Positions 18,377-26,382 of a stretch of DNA of 64,000 nt are shown piece after piece. The position numbers and the translations under genes are program-made. Source of the DNA: Corynebacterium mucifaciens (GTDB lineage Bacteria > Actinomycetota > Actinomycetes > Mycobacteriales > Mycobacteriaceae). Within the stretch, counting starts at the first letter, position 1. Each line of letters starts with the position of its first letter. Location: the NCBI RefSeq assembly GCF_012396315.1, contig NZ_JAAXPF010000002.1, positions 186,001 to 250,000 on the forward strand, read 5' to 3'. The notes beneath the pieces are model-generated. The model saw only the letters and a program-made list of their open reading frames with translations, made no database searches and was not told where the DNA came from.

Positions 18377-19897
18377 ATGGCACATCCCCACGACGGCACC
18401 CCCGCGGCGGAGCTGCGCGAGCTCGCACGTCAAAACCGCGAGCTGACCTCGCGCAATCAGAAGCTCGCTGAGCTGCTAAAAACTAGCCGTGACAAGCTCA
18501 ACGACCTGTACGCCAAGGTCGAGGAACTCAATGAGCCCGCGTCGACATACGGGATCTACCTCGCTCCGGTCCCGCGCGACGGCGAGGCCGAGGTGCACAC
18601 CTCCGGCCGACGCATGCGGTTAAAGGTGTCGCCGCTGGTGGATCCGGCGGCGCTCGTCCCCGGTACGCTCGTGCGCCTCGGGGAGGGCACGATCGTGGTG
18701 GAGGCCTGCGGGTTCGACCCCACCGGCCAGCTCGCGACCATGATCGAGCGCGTCGGCGAGGACCGCGCCATCGTGGCAGACCAGCAAGGTGCGGAATCCC
18801 TCGTCATGCTCGCCGAGCCGCTGCGCGCCGCCGTACGCGCAGGGGACACCGTCCTTGTGCACACCTCGGCGGGCTACGCCTTCGAGCGGGTGGCGAAGAC
18901 GGAGGTCAACCAGCTCTCCTTGGACGAGGTCCCGGATGTCACCTACGCCGACATCGGCGGCTTGGCCTCGCAGATCGAAACCATCCAGGACTCGGTGGAG
19001 CTGCCGTTTTCCCACCCGGAGCTTTACCAGGCCTACGACCTGCGCCCGCCGAAGGGCCTGCTGCTCTACGGCCCGCCCGGTTGCGGCAAGACGCTGATCG
19101 CCAAGGCGGTCGCGAACTCGCTGTCGCAGCGCATCGGCGACGGTGGCCAGGCCCACTTCATCAACGTCAAAGGCCCGGAGCTTTTGAACAAATTTGTGGG
19201 CGAGACCGAGCGTCGCATCCGCCTCATTTTCGAGCGCGCCCGCGAACTCGCATCCGGCGGCAACCCCGTCATCGTCTTCTTCGACGAGATGGAATCCATC
19301 TTCCGCACCCGGGGCTCCGGCGTCTCCTCGGACATGGAGACCACGGTGGTGCCCCAGCTGCTCACCGAGATCGATGGCGTGGAGGACATCGCCAACGTCA
19401 TCGTCATCGGCGCGACGAACCGGGAGGAGCTCATCGACCCGGCGATTTTGCGCCCGGGCCGCCTCGATATTAAGGTCCGCGTCTCGCGCCCAGGCCGAGC
19501 GGAAGCGAAGGACATCCTCGCCCGCTACATCACCGATGGCGTGCCACTCGCGGCTCCGCGCCACGAGCTCATCGACGCCACCGCCGACGCGATGTTCGCC
19601 CCGCGTCCCTTCGTGCGCCTCGAGCTTGTCGACGGCTCCGCCGAAACGCTGCACTATTCCGACTTCGTCTCCGGCGCCATGATCGCCAACGTGGTCGACC
19701 GTGCCAAGAAGCTGGCGATTAAGGACCACCTTTCCGGCGTGTCCACAGCGGGCGTTACCGCCGACCACCTGCGCCAGACAGTGCGCGAGGAGCAGGACGA
19801 GAGCGAGGACATGCCGAACACAGCGAATCCGGACGAGTGGGCGCGCATCACCGGCAGGCACGGCCGCCGCGTGGTTGCCGCAGAGGTCATCGGGTAG
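18377..19897 (+). CDS. arc: ARC (Mpa-type) AAA ATPase of the pupylation system
   Basis: 506 residues. The N-terminal coiled coil (about 10-55) binds Pup; two OB folds follow (about 60-190); then the AAA domain with Walker [14 protein letters not shown], Walker [11 protein letters not shown] and arginine-finger region RPGRLD. It unfolds pupylated proteins. The C-terminus is [10 protein letters not shown] and lacks the GQYL-type tail that docks Mpa on the 20S proteasome, and no prcA or prcB lies here, which fits corynebacteria that have Pup but no proteasome. TAGGCT at 18364-18369 ends 7 nt before ATG 18377, so leaderless. Confidence 0.93.
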   Translation: MAHPHDGTPAAELRELARQNRELTSRNQKLAELLKTSRDKLNDLYAKVEELNEPASTYGIYLAPVPRDGEAEVHTSGRRMRLKVSPLVDPAALVPGTLVRLGEGTIVVEACGFDPTGQLATMIERVGEDRAIVADQQGAESLVMLAEPLRAAVRAGDTVLVHTSAGYAFERVAKTEVNQLSLDEVPDVTYADIGGLASQIETIQDSVELPFSHPELYQAYDLRPPKGLLLYGPPGCGKTLIAKAVANSLSQRIGDGGQAHFINVKGPELLNKFVGETERRIRLIFERARELASGGNPVIVFFDEMESIFRTRGSGVSSDMETTVVPQLLTEIDGVEDIANVIVIGATNREELIDPAILRPGRLDIKVRVSRPGRAEAKDILARYITDGVPLAAPRHELIDATADAMFAPRPFVRLELVDGSAETLHYSDFVSGAMIANVVDRAKKLAIKDHLSGVSTAGVTADHLRQTVREEQDESEDMPNTANPDEWARITGRHGRRVVAAEVIG

Positions 19898-19933
19898 GCG
19901 GGGCGATCCGCTTCAGTACTTCGCTATGCGGCG

Positions 19934-21301
19934 TCACGTGCCGTGCTCATGACATCGGGCAGTTCGTGTGACGATTTCGACGGCGCGGTCGAAGTCAGTG
20001 GTACTCAAGTGGGCAAAACTTAGTACCAGTCCGTCGCCACCGCTGGTCCACAATGCGGATTCATGGCCCGACTCGATACCAGCTTCAAGCAAGCGCTTTT
20101 CAAAATCATCACGGTCGTGTCGCGTGCCAAAACGCACCGTCAGATCCGCGCCGTCGCCCGGTGCGAGACGCGCGTCATTGAAAAGCGGCACCAGTAGGTC
20201 TTCTAGCACCTGTCGTCGTTGGCCCAGCGCCCGGTGCACGGCGCGGGTGTTACGGCGGACGACACCTCCGCGCAGCAGTGAGGCGATCGCGCGCTGAGTC
20301 ACGGTTGCGACCGGCATGCCGAGGATTCCACGGACCTCTTTCAACCGGTCCACGGTCGCGGGGGAGGCGACAACGTAGCCGGCGGCCAGTTCGCGCGACA
20401 GCAGCGTGGAAAACGTGCCGAGGGTGAGTACGTCCGCCGACGGCGCGAGCGTGGACAGTGTCGGTTGGGGAGCGATGCGGTAGCGCAGTTCGGTGTGGAA
20501 GTCGTCCTCGATAATCACCGTGCCGGTCTGTTTCGCCCACTCCAGCAGTTCCGCCCGGCGCGGCGCCGGCATCGCGCCCCCGAACGGGTAGAGGTGTGAT
20601 GGCGTGACTAACAATGCGTCCAAATCTGTAGGCAGTTGCTTGACCACGACCCCTTCAGCGTCCGTTTCGCACTCCACCACTCGGTGGCCGCCGAGCGGAA
20701 TGACGCGCCTTAAGCCGGGGTGGCCAGGGTTCTCGACGCCGACCTTAAGGTCTGCCCCCAGCGTATAGAGGATGCACATGAGCCCCTCGCGGGAACCGCC
20801 GGTGACCACGATGTGCCCCGGCGAGACCGTCATACCGCGGGCGAGACGGAGGTGCTCCGCGATTGCATGGCGAAGTTCCGACTCGCCCGATTTATCCACG
20901 CTGCCGCCGGGTTCAGCTGCGGCTTCGCGCCAGGCTTTACGCCACGCCGCCGGTTTGATCGTGCCGGTGCTGGCGGGGGAGGGCTTCAGCGAGATGCGGG
21001 TGCGGGAAATCTTGTGCGAGATGCCGGGTGTCCCGTCAATTTCGTGCACTGGCGCAACCGCAAGTTCGGGATGGATCCGGGTCGGCGCGCCCTGCCGGGA
21101 GAGGAGATAGCCCTCGCCTTCAAGCTGGTCGTAGGCCGTGACCACGCTACCGCGGGAGACCCCGAGTTGTGCGGCCAGCGCTCGCGTGGACGGCACTTCG
21201 TCGCCAGGCGCCAGGGTGCCCTTGGCGACGGCATCACGGATCCCGGCGGCGATCTGTGCTGGGATCGGCGTGGGGTAGTCGCGTGAGACGTCGAGAAGCA
21301 T
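19934..21301 (-). CDS. pdxR: MocR/PdxR-type regulator without the PLP lysine
   Basis: 455 residues from ATG 21301. The N-terminal GntR-type winged helix (about 1-75; RALAAQLGVSRGSVV) is joined to a fold-type I aminotransferase-like domain, as in MocR regulators that sense pyridoxal phosphate. Divergent from a pdxS start, so control of vitamin B6 synthesis is the likely role. Odd point: the block that normally reads GTFSK reads GTFST; the Lys that holds PLP is Thr299 (ACG). IIEDDFHTE, which includes the Asp that contacts the PLP ring, is kept. It may bind PLP non-covalently, sense something else, or be impaired. Confidence 0.85.
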   Translation of the reverse strand: MLLDVSRDYPTPIPAQIAAGIRDAVAKGTLAPGDEVPSTRALAAQLGVSRGSVVTAYDQLEGEGYLLSRQGAPTRIHPELAVAPVHEIDGTPGISHKISRTRISLKPSPASTGTIKPAAWRKAWREAAAEPGGSVDKSGESELRHAIAEHLRLARGMTVSPGHIVVTGGSREGLMCILYTLGADLKVGVENPGHPGLRRVIPLGGHRVVECETDAEGVVVKQLPTDLDALLVTPSHLYPFGGAMPAPRRAELLEWAKQTGTVIIEDDFHTELRYRIAPQPTLSTLAPSADVLTLGTFSTLLSRELAAGYVVASPATVDRLKEVRGILGMPVATVTQRAIASLLRGGVVRRNTRAVHRALGQRRQVLEDLLVPLFNDARLAPGDGADLTVRFGTRHDRDDFEKRLLEAGIESGHESALWTSGGDGLVLSFAHLSTTDFDRAVEIVTRTARCHEHGT

Positions 21302-21371
21302 CAACTGGTCCAAAGAAACTATATGGAACTGGCACTTGGAATCTACCAGTTGGGGGTGCAAACTCGACAGC
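21302..21371. promoter_or_regulatory. pdxR / pdxS-remnant divergent control region
   Basis: AACTGG occurs at 21303-21308 and 21327-21332, and its inverse CCAGTT at 21346-21351. The same three elements, at the same spacing, are present before the intact pdxS at 25363-25411. A minus-strand TATAGT (21323-21318) fits as the pdxR -10 box. These are candidate PdxR operators by position and repetition; no binding data are implied. Confidence 0.5.
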
Positions 21372-21434
21372 ATGTCTGAAGCACAGGAACTAAACCAGCA
21401 ATTCATCGGCGGCGTGATCAGCGTCGCACGCCCG
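21372..21434 (+). pseudogene. truncated 5' end of pdxS
   Basis: The first 16 codons are nearly identical to intact pdxS at 25433 ([16 protein letters not shown] here, [16 protein letters not shown] there). Then there is a short deletion and a few more matching bases (CACGCCCG), after which similarity stops near 21434. It is the scrap of gene B left next to intact pdxR (gene A) at the left border of insert 2. Confidence 0.85.
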
Positions 21435-21487
21435 CGGTGCTCTGCAACCTACATCTGACGAACGCTTTCCTTCTGGAGCGGTGGCAT

Positions 21488-22144
21488 CTATCTGTCCGCT
21501 CGAATCGCGAAAGCACCGGCTCCGGCTGTACGGAACTGCACTACGAAATTTGCGGTTAACACTAGCCCGGTAGCCGCCACATGCTTCAGAGAAAACCAGG
21601 GACCTTCACCTAGAAGAACCGCAAAGGGCCAAGGGGTGAGGTTGGTGAAAAATACCAGAGGCGCGTTACACGTAAGCCACAGCACAACAGTGGCTGCCAC
21701 TCCCAATGATTTTCCCCATTGCGCGATCAGTATTCCGGCTGTCGCAAATATCAACACACTATTGTTGATGATCAGTTCGCTTTCCGGGCCAACAGCAGAA
21801 TCGGTTCCCGACTGGAGATAGTAGGCTACTTTGATCTGAGACGAGGCGAAATTGGAGACAATCAAAACGATCATCGCACCAATCGTTTGCCTCACTACCG
21901 ATAACCACTGAGCCCGTCGTCTCCGCAGATCAATGTGAGGCATCGAGGGTGATAGAAGCACAACCGTGGTCAAAGCGAAAAGCAGCGAAACTAGCTCGGC
22001 AGCTGTGATGACGAAGGGCTCTGTGGGAGTGCCTCCGACCTCGAACGTTACGCCACGAACTAGAAAAATCATTACATCGCAAAATGCCCCTAAAAGGATA
22101 ATGACGTGCCACGGTGTGGACAGAAAGATACTGCGGATCGGCAT
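21488..22144 (-). CDS. six-helix membrane protein, possible ABC permease (insert 2)
   Basis: 218 residues with about six hydrophobic segments and the short charged loop DLRRRRAQW between the second and third. No motif recognised. It is the last gene of a minus-strand operon headed by a secreted protein and an ABC ATPase, so it is probably a transporter subunit or an immunity protein. The start ATG 22144 has only a weak purine-rich site upstream; it follows the preceding stop by 41 bp. Confidence 0.6.
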   Translation of the reverse strand: MPIRSIFLSTPWHVIILLGAFCDVMIFLVRGVTFEVGGTPTEPFVITAAELVSLLFALTTVVLLSPSMPHIDLRRRRAQWLSVVRQTIGAMIVLIVSNFASSQIKVAYYLQSGTDSAVGPESELIINNSVLIFATAGILIAQWGKSLGVAATVVLWLTCNAPLVFFTNLTPWPFAVLLGEGPWFSLKHVAATGLVLTANFVVQFRTAGAGAFAIRADR

Positions 22145-22185
22145 CGGGCTATCTCTGAGTAATCAAGTATTGGTCATTGAATGGC

Positions 22186-23490
22186 TTAGGACTCAGCCGT
22201 CAACATGTCCCACGTTGCTTGACATGACTCGATTGCTCTCCAGTTTTTCGCTAAGTTATCGTCGACCACACTGGGATCAAGGAATGACAACACGTCCTCC
22301 GGTGCTGGATCCGTCTCACCACTCTCGGAAATACTATGGTAGAAAGCACCATTATTCTCAACGTTCTTGGAATAGACACCAGTGCGCTTAGTGATGTAAA
22401 CCCCAACCCGGTCGATCACAAAGGCTCCTTCAGACGTCGGATCTGTACATGAGTCGATTCCTAGCTCGTCCAGAAGCAGCCCACTGATGTCTAGGCGCCG
22501 ATCTTCACCAGCGATCGTAAACTGTTGGTAACCGTGGTCCCCGGTCTTAACTCGGTAAGCCGAAGTACTAGCGAGTTTCCTGGGGCTTACCCTTTCGGGT
22601 AGATACTCTTCGACGGCAGAGACATCACGCACCATTTGCTCAAGGCCAGGCTTATCGGCCGAATCCACACAAATTTCTGAGCCGCCCGACGTCAATGCAC
22701 AGGAGTCGCGATCAACGATCGCGGCGGAACCTGCAGCTGCCTGCAACAGAGCTGAAACACCGAAAATCGCCGTCATGGAAACTAGTCCGCTAACACTAAA
22801 GTATTTCGAAACCCCAGCAGCCTTCAAAAGGAGCCCACCAGCTGCAAGTGCTAGGCATGCACTTACCCCCAAGGCAACTACCAGGTTTCGAGGCTCAGTG
22901 AGATCAGTCGGTTCAATCGCTTGTAAAACAATTGGAGCGACTGCCCAAGTCTTATCACTATTAGCACCGAACGCTACGACAAAGTAGGCGACAATCACGG
23001 AAATCAGTGAAGATACGACTGGATGAAACTTGCGAAAGGTTAGCGCAACCAAAGCGGACAGCGCAGCAACGGTGAAAAGAAAAGCTGTACTGACAACGAC
23101 TACCAGAGGAAGCCAGACCGATCCGACTGCACTTTGAGTGATGGCATCGATGAAACTAGGCAGGGCCCCAAATGATATTGACACGGCCGTAATTAATGCT
23201 GGGGTGAGCGTCAAGAATAGAACCTGCAGTTTCAGCGGATACCGGCCAAGCGGGTTGGCAGTTCCCACACGAGGAGATCCTAAAGCTGCCACGTTGAAGG
23301 AGACGATAACTGCAAGTCCGAAACAAGATAATGCGGTTACAAACCGAAACGCTTCAGCGATATCCGCGATTCGCGGGTATGCAAATTGCATTTGTTTGGA
23401 GGTCACCCAAAAGGAAACCCCGACACTGAATACAACCTGAATGACACCGAGCACCAAGAACACTGGTGATCCGAGTTTTCTAGCGATCAT
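22186..23490 (-). CDS. large membrane protein with extracytoplasmic domain, probable ABC permease (insert 2)
   Basis: 434 residues: about seven to eight hydrophobic segments in the first 260 residues, then about 170 hydrophilic residues with four Cys (CALTSGGSEIC, SCTDPT, ESCQATW) that could form disulfides outside the cell. No family assigned with confidence. CAAGG lies 9 nt before ATG 23490, and the gene follows the ATPase by 16 bp. The architecture, helices plus an outside domain beside one ATPase and one secreted substrate, recalls the integral membrane proteins of bacteriocin export/immunity loci, but similarity is not demonstrated. Confidence 0.65.
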   Translation of the reverse strand: MIARKLGSPVFLVLGVIQVVFSVGVSFWVTSKQMQFAYPRIADIAEAFRFVTALSCFGLAVIVSFNVAALGSPRVGTANPLGRYPLKLQVLFLTLTPALITAVSISFGALPSFIDAITQSAVGSVWLPLVVVVSTAFLFTVAALSALVALTFRKFHPVVSSLISVIVAYFVVAFGANSDKTWAVAPIVLQAIEPTDLTEPRNLVVALGVSACLALAAGGLLLKAAGVSKYFSVSGLVSMTAIFGVSALLQAAAGSAAIVDRDSCALTSGGSEICVDSADKPGLEQMVRDVSAVEEYLPERVSPRKLASTSAYRVKTGDHGYQQFTIAGEDRRLDISGLLLDELGIDSCTDPTSEGAFVIDRVGVYITKRTGVYSKNVENNGAFYHSISESGETDPAPEDVLSFLDPSVVDDNLAKNWRAIESCQATWDMLTAES

Positions 23491-23506
23491 AAGTTTGAAG
23501 CCTTGA

Positions 23507-24256
23507 TTAATTTCTCGAAGCCACGTAGGCGAGGGCGCGTTCCAGGTTATCGGTTGACACCGAGGAAAAATTTTCTGTCGAAACGTCTCTTAGTCGATCC
23601 CATGCTCCCTCGTACGCGACGCGACCGTTGTGGAGTGCAACCACGCTGTCGGCCACATGCTCGAGATCATCCTGCAGATGCGTGGAAAGAATTATTGTTG
23701 CGCTATCTTTGAGGCGCTTAAGGAGACGCCGCACCTCAATCCTGGCTTGCGGATCAAGACCCGCAGTAGGTTCATCCAAAAATAGAATGTCCGGCGAATG
23801 GATCAGAGCGGCTGCAATTCCAACACGTCGAGTTTGTCCTCCAGAAAGATTGCTAACTCTGGAATTCTCAATTTCGGGCAGCTCGACCAAATCTAAAACT
23901 TCCGGGATTCGCCGCAGATAGGCTTGTCTATCGAGACCTGCAACCCATCCTGCATATGCAAGGGCGTCTCGACATGTCATTGTCGAGGCGAAATGTACAT
24001 CTTGGGGAACGTAACCGATGCGACGCCGATAATTAACTAACGCTCTTCCTGTGATCTCAGAGCCATTGACGGAAAACCCGCCTCGCGTCGGTTTTTCAAT
24101 TGTGCATAGGAGACGGATCAACGTCGACTTTCCGCTGCCGTTTCCGCCTATCAGCGCTGAAAGGCCGGGCGAGAACGTCACCGAAACGTCTTTGACCGCT
24201 TCCGTGGTGCCGGTGCGGGACCTGAAAGTCTTGCTCAGCGAGTTGGTGCGAATCAA
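23507..24256 (-). CDS. ABC transporter ATP-binding protein (insert 2)
   Basis: 249 residues with a complete ATPase domain: Walker A GGNGSGKST (about residue 37), Q-loop VPQD, signature LSGGQTRRVG, Walker B ILFLDEPTAGLD and H-loop STH. It belongs to the group of ATPases that pair with separate permeases, such as bacteriocin/antibiotic export and self-protection systems. The start is TTG 24256, supported by GGAAGGAAG upstream. The two downstream membrane proteins are the likely partners. Confidence 0.88.
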   Translation of the reverse strand: MIRTNSLSKTFRSRTGTTEAVKDVSVTFSPGLSALIGGNGSGKSTLIRLLCTIEKPTRGGFSVNGSEITGRALVNYRRRIGYVPQDVHFASTMTCRDALAYAGWVAGLDRQAYLRRIPEVLDLVELPEIENSRVSNLSGGQTRRVGIAAALIHSPDILFLDEPTAGLDPQARIEVRRLLKRLKDSATIILSTHLQDDLEHVADSVVALHNGRVAYEGAWDRLRDVSTENFSSVSTDNLERALAYVASRN

Positions 24257-24271
24257 GGAGCTTCCTTCCGA

Positions 24272-24835
24272 TTAGCGACACGCCCCAGAGTTATCTCCAC
24301 GCAACGAGTTTCCTGTGTTACTCGCCACCCGGCCGTAATAATTACCGGCCCCCTGGCATGCACCAAAAGCTCGAACTATTTGGTTATTCACGCCCGTCAC
24401 AGAACCAATGATTGGATCCGGCCTAAAAGAAAGATCTTTGCGGAGCTCTACAGAAAAAGCAGTATTGTTTGGACAGTTTTGCCTTCCGCCTTGGATGCCC
24501 AGCCAATTCTTGGATTGGTCCCAACCGATATCCCAAACAACAAGACGGCAAGTTCCCGGCGCCCCAGTTTCCCGGAAAGCATACGGGGTAAATCCCGCGC
24601 CGTTTTTATCTTGCGCGACCCCCTCGTCATCGCGCGAATCGTCGGCCAGCCACGCCTTGGGTGCTTCAGACCATTGATATGGCACTGTCGGTGCGCCATC
24701 GCTGGGGGATGCGTCCGAAATGGGCGAGAGGGAGATTGCACTCGTTAGAGTCGCTGCTAGTCCGGCGAGAATGCGCCACTTCGTCGTCTTCAAGTTCTTT
24801 ACTCCTTTGAGGCCTTTGTCGATGAGGTGGTCCAT
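24272..24835 (-). CDS. secreted four-cysteine protein (candidate bacteriocin or toxin, insert 2)
   Basis: 187 residues. I chose ATG 24835 because AGGGGTG lies 6 nt upstream; an open frame continues 39 bases further. A basic n-region (KTTKWR) and hydrophobic core (about 22-38) form a signal peptide with likely cleavage near residue 43. The mature part of about 145 residues has four Cys (GTCRL, RQNCPNN, GACQGAG and the last-but-one residue), suggesting two disulfides, and is rich in Gly, Asn and Trp. No family recognised. It heads the ABC operon, so it could be the exported or protected-against product. Sec export already explains secretion, so the ABC part may act in immunity. Confidence 0.65.
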   Translation of the reverse strand: MDHLIDKGLKGVKNLKTTKWRILAGLAATLTSAISLSPISDASPSDGAPTVPYQWSEAPKAWLADDSRDDEGVAQDKNGAGFTPYAFRETGAPGTCRLVVWDIGWDQSKNWLGIQGGRQNCPNNTAFSVELRKDLSFRPDPIIGSVTGVNNQIVRAFGACQGAGNYYGRVASNTGNSLRGDNSGACR

Positions 24836-24923
24836 TTGATTCACCCCTGAAACATAGATGATAGCACAGGTCACCGCTAGCAGGCACTACTTTCACTTGT
24901 CCTGATCTGTTAACTCAGCCATG

Positions 24924-24939
24924 TAGCCTATTCAGGCTA
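24924..24939. promoter_or_regulatory. inverted repeat upstream of the insert-2 operon
   Basis: TAGCCT and AGGCTA form a perfect 6-bp inverted repeat with a 4-base spacer, about 90 bp before the start of the secreted-protein gene. It could be an operator or overlap the promoter; no regulator gene is present within the insert. Confidence 0.3.
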
Positions 24940-24955
24940 TGCTTAATAACCAGTT

Positions 24956-25117
24956 GCGTTAAATAGGAACCGAGACCGAGTACGACATTATTTGTCCGGA
25001 TAGCCCGAAGTTCAGCCCACCGGTTATCTCAACGCACGCGGTGGCCGACATCGTAGCGCTGCGCCCCCAGGCGCGAACACGTAGAAGCAGCGCCATGAAA
25101 GGATGCCCGCGGCTTCG
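24956..25117 (+). pseudogene. remnant of the dop 5' end
   Basis: The frame reads GTETEYDIICPDSPKFSP and continues STHAV and LRPQARTR; intact Dop at 27983 reads [23 protein letters not shown] and LRTQARTR. The start ATG is lost. Similarity extends to GCGGCTTCG (25109-25117), which also occurs in both intact dop (28152-28160) and intact pdxR (20919-20927). From there the sequence continues as pdxR. Confidence 0.85.
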
Positions 25118-25373
25118 CGCCAGGCCTTACGCCATGCCGCCGGTTTGATCGTGCCGGCGCTGCCGGGGGAGGGCTTCACGAGATGCGGGTGCGGGAAACC
25201 TTGTGCGAAATGCGGGGTGCACCACCGCTATCGGACGCAGGTGCCACCGTAAGCTCGGGATGGATCCGAGTCGGTGCGCCCTGCCGGGAGAGGAGGTAAC
25301 CCTCGCCCTCGAGATGGTCGTACGCCGCGACCACGGAGCCGCGGGAGATTTGCAGCAGCATCAACTGGTCCAA
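25109..25373 (-). pseudogene. remnant of the pdxR 5' half with internal deletion
   Basis: Minus-strand similarity to intact pdxR runs from the start region (DQLMLL) to about its codon 125. Some 40 codons between MLL and SRGSVV are missing, which removes most of the winged helix, and the 3' end stops at the dop junction. The pdxR -10 box seen in the intact copy (ACTATA on the plus strand) is ATTGCA here. It cannot encode a working regulator. Confidence 0.85.
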
Positions 25374-25411
25374 AGAAATTGCATGAAACTGGCACTTGGA
25401 ATCTACCAGTT
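25363..25411. promoter_or_regulatory. candidate PdxR operators before pdxS
   Basis: AACTGG at 25363-25368 and 25387-25392 plus CCAGTT at 25406-25411, the same set as beside intact pdxR. GGAGGG (25412-25417) is about 15 nt before the pdxS ATG, longer than usual for a ribosome binding site, so the transcript could instead begin downstream of it. Confidence 0.45.
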
Positions 25412-25432
25412 GGAGGGTGCAAACTCGACAGC

Positions 25433-26308
25433 ATGTCTAAAGCACAGGAACTAAACCAGCAATTCATCGGCGGCGTGATCATGGACGTGGTCACGCCCGA
25501 ACAGGCCAAGATCGCCGAGGACGCAGGCGCATCCGCCGTCATGGCGCTCGAGCGCGTGCCTGCCGATATCCGCGCCCAGGGTGGCGTGGCCCGCATGTCG
25601 GATCCGGACCTCATCGAGGGCATCATCGAGGCCGTCGACATCCCGGTCATGGCCAAGGCCCGCATCGGCCACATCGTGGAGGCGAAGATCCTCGAGCACC
25701 TGGGCGTGGACTACATCGACGAATCCGAGGTGCTCAGCCCAGCCGACTACGTCAACCACATCGACAAGCGCGGCTTCTCGGTGCCGTTCGTGTGCGGCGC
25801 GACCAACCTCGGTGAGGCGCTGCGCCGCATCAACGAGGGCGCGTCCATGATCCGCTCCAAGGGCGAGGCCGGCACCGGCGACGTGTCCGAGGCCACCAAG
25901 CACATCCGCAAGATCACCAGCGAAATCGCGGGCCTGCAGGCGATTTGGGCCAACAACCGCGATGAGCTCTACGTCGCCGCCAAGGAGCTCCAAGCGCCGT
26001 ACGAGCTGGTGGCCCAGGTGGCAGAAAACGGCAAGCTGCCGGTTCCCCTGCTGGTCGCGGGTGGTGTTTCTACCCCGGCGGACGCCGCGTTCATGATGGA
26101 GCTCGGCGCGGACGGCGTGTTCGTCGGCTCCGGCATTTTCAAGTCCGGCAACCCCGAGGCCCGCGCGAAGGCCGTGGTAAAGGCGACGAGGAACTGGAAC
26201 GACATCGCGGTGGTCACCGAGGCCTCCCGCGGCCTGGGCGAGGCGATGGTGGGCATCAACGTGGCTGACCTGCCAGCGCCGCACCGCCTGGCAGAGCGTG
26301 GCTGGTAA
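25433..26308 (+). CDS. pdxS: pyridoxal 5'-phosphate synthase, synthase subunit
   Basis: 291 residues, near full family length. It makes PLP from ribose 5-phosphate, glyceraldehyde 3-phosphate and ammonia. The lysine of the first imine (VMAKARIGH, about residue 77) and the second lysine ([11 protein letters not shown], about residue 145) are present, with phosphate-binding glycines in [12 protein letters not shown] and [11 protein letters not shown]. The ammonia normally comes from the glutaminase PdxT, whose gene usually follows; here a terminator and a minus-strand transporter follow instead. Start chosen at ATG 25433, matching the truncated copy at 21372. Confidence 0.95.
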   Translation: MSKAQELNQQFIGGVIMDVVTPEQAKIAEDAGASAVMALERVPADIRAQGGVARMSDPDLIEGIIEAVDIPVMAKARIGHIVEAKILEHLGVDYIDESEVLSPADYVNHIDKRGFSVPFVCGATNLGEALRRINEGASMIRSKGEAGTGDVSEATKHIRKITSEIAGLQAIWANNRDELYVAAKELQAPYELVAQVAENGKLPVPLLVAGGVSTPADAAFMMELGADGVFVGSGIFKSGNPEARAKAVVKATRNWNDIAVVTEASRGLGEAMVGINVADLPAPHRLAERGW

Positions 26309-26326
26309 CAGGCAGTAGAAACGGGA

Positions 26327-26357
26327 AGGCCCACTATCTTGCGGATAGTGGGCCTTT
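26327..26357 (+). terminator. rho-independent terminator after pdxS
   Basis: A perfect 12-bp stem, AGGCCCACTATC with GATAGTGGGCCT and a 5-base loop, lies 19 bp after the pdxS stop and is followed by TTTG. It also faces the end of the convergent POT pseudogene, so it may serve both. Confidence 0.85.
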
Positions 26358-26382
26358 GCGTTGCAGAGGTGGGCTTCGCCGG

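Larger units (their letters stand above)
21435..24955. mobile_element. insert 2: AT-richer segment with a secreted protein and an ABC transporter
   Basis: Base composition falls visibly compared with pdxR and pdxS, and codon choice is less GC-biased. The four genes form one minus-strand operon. The left border abuts a pdxS scrap; the right border abuts dop and pdxR scraps. No integrase, transposase or terminal repeats were seen. The arrangement matches that of insert 1. Confidence 0.7.
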
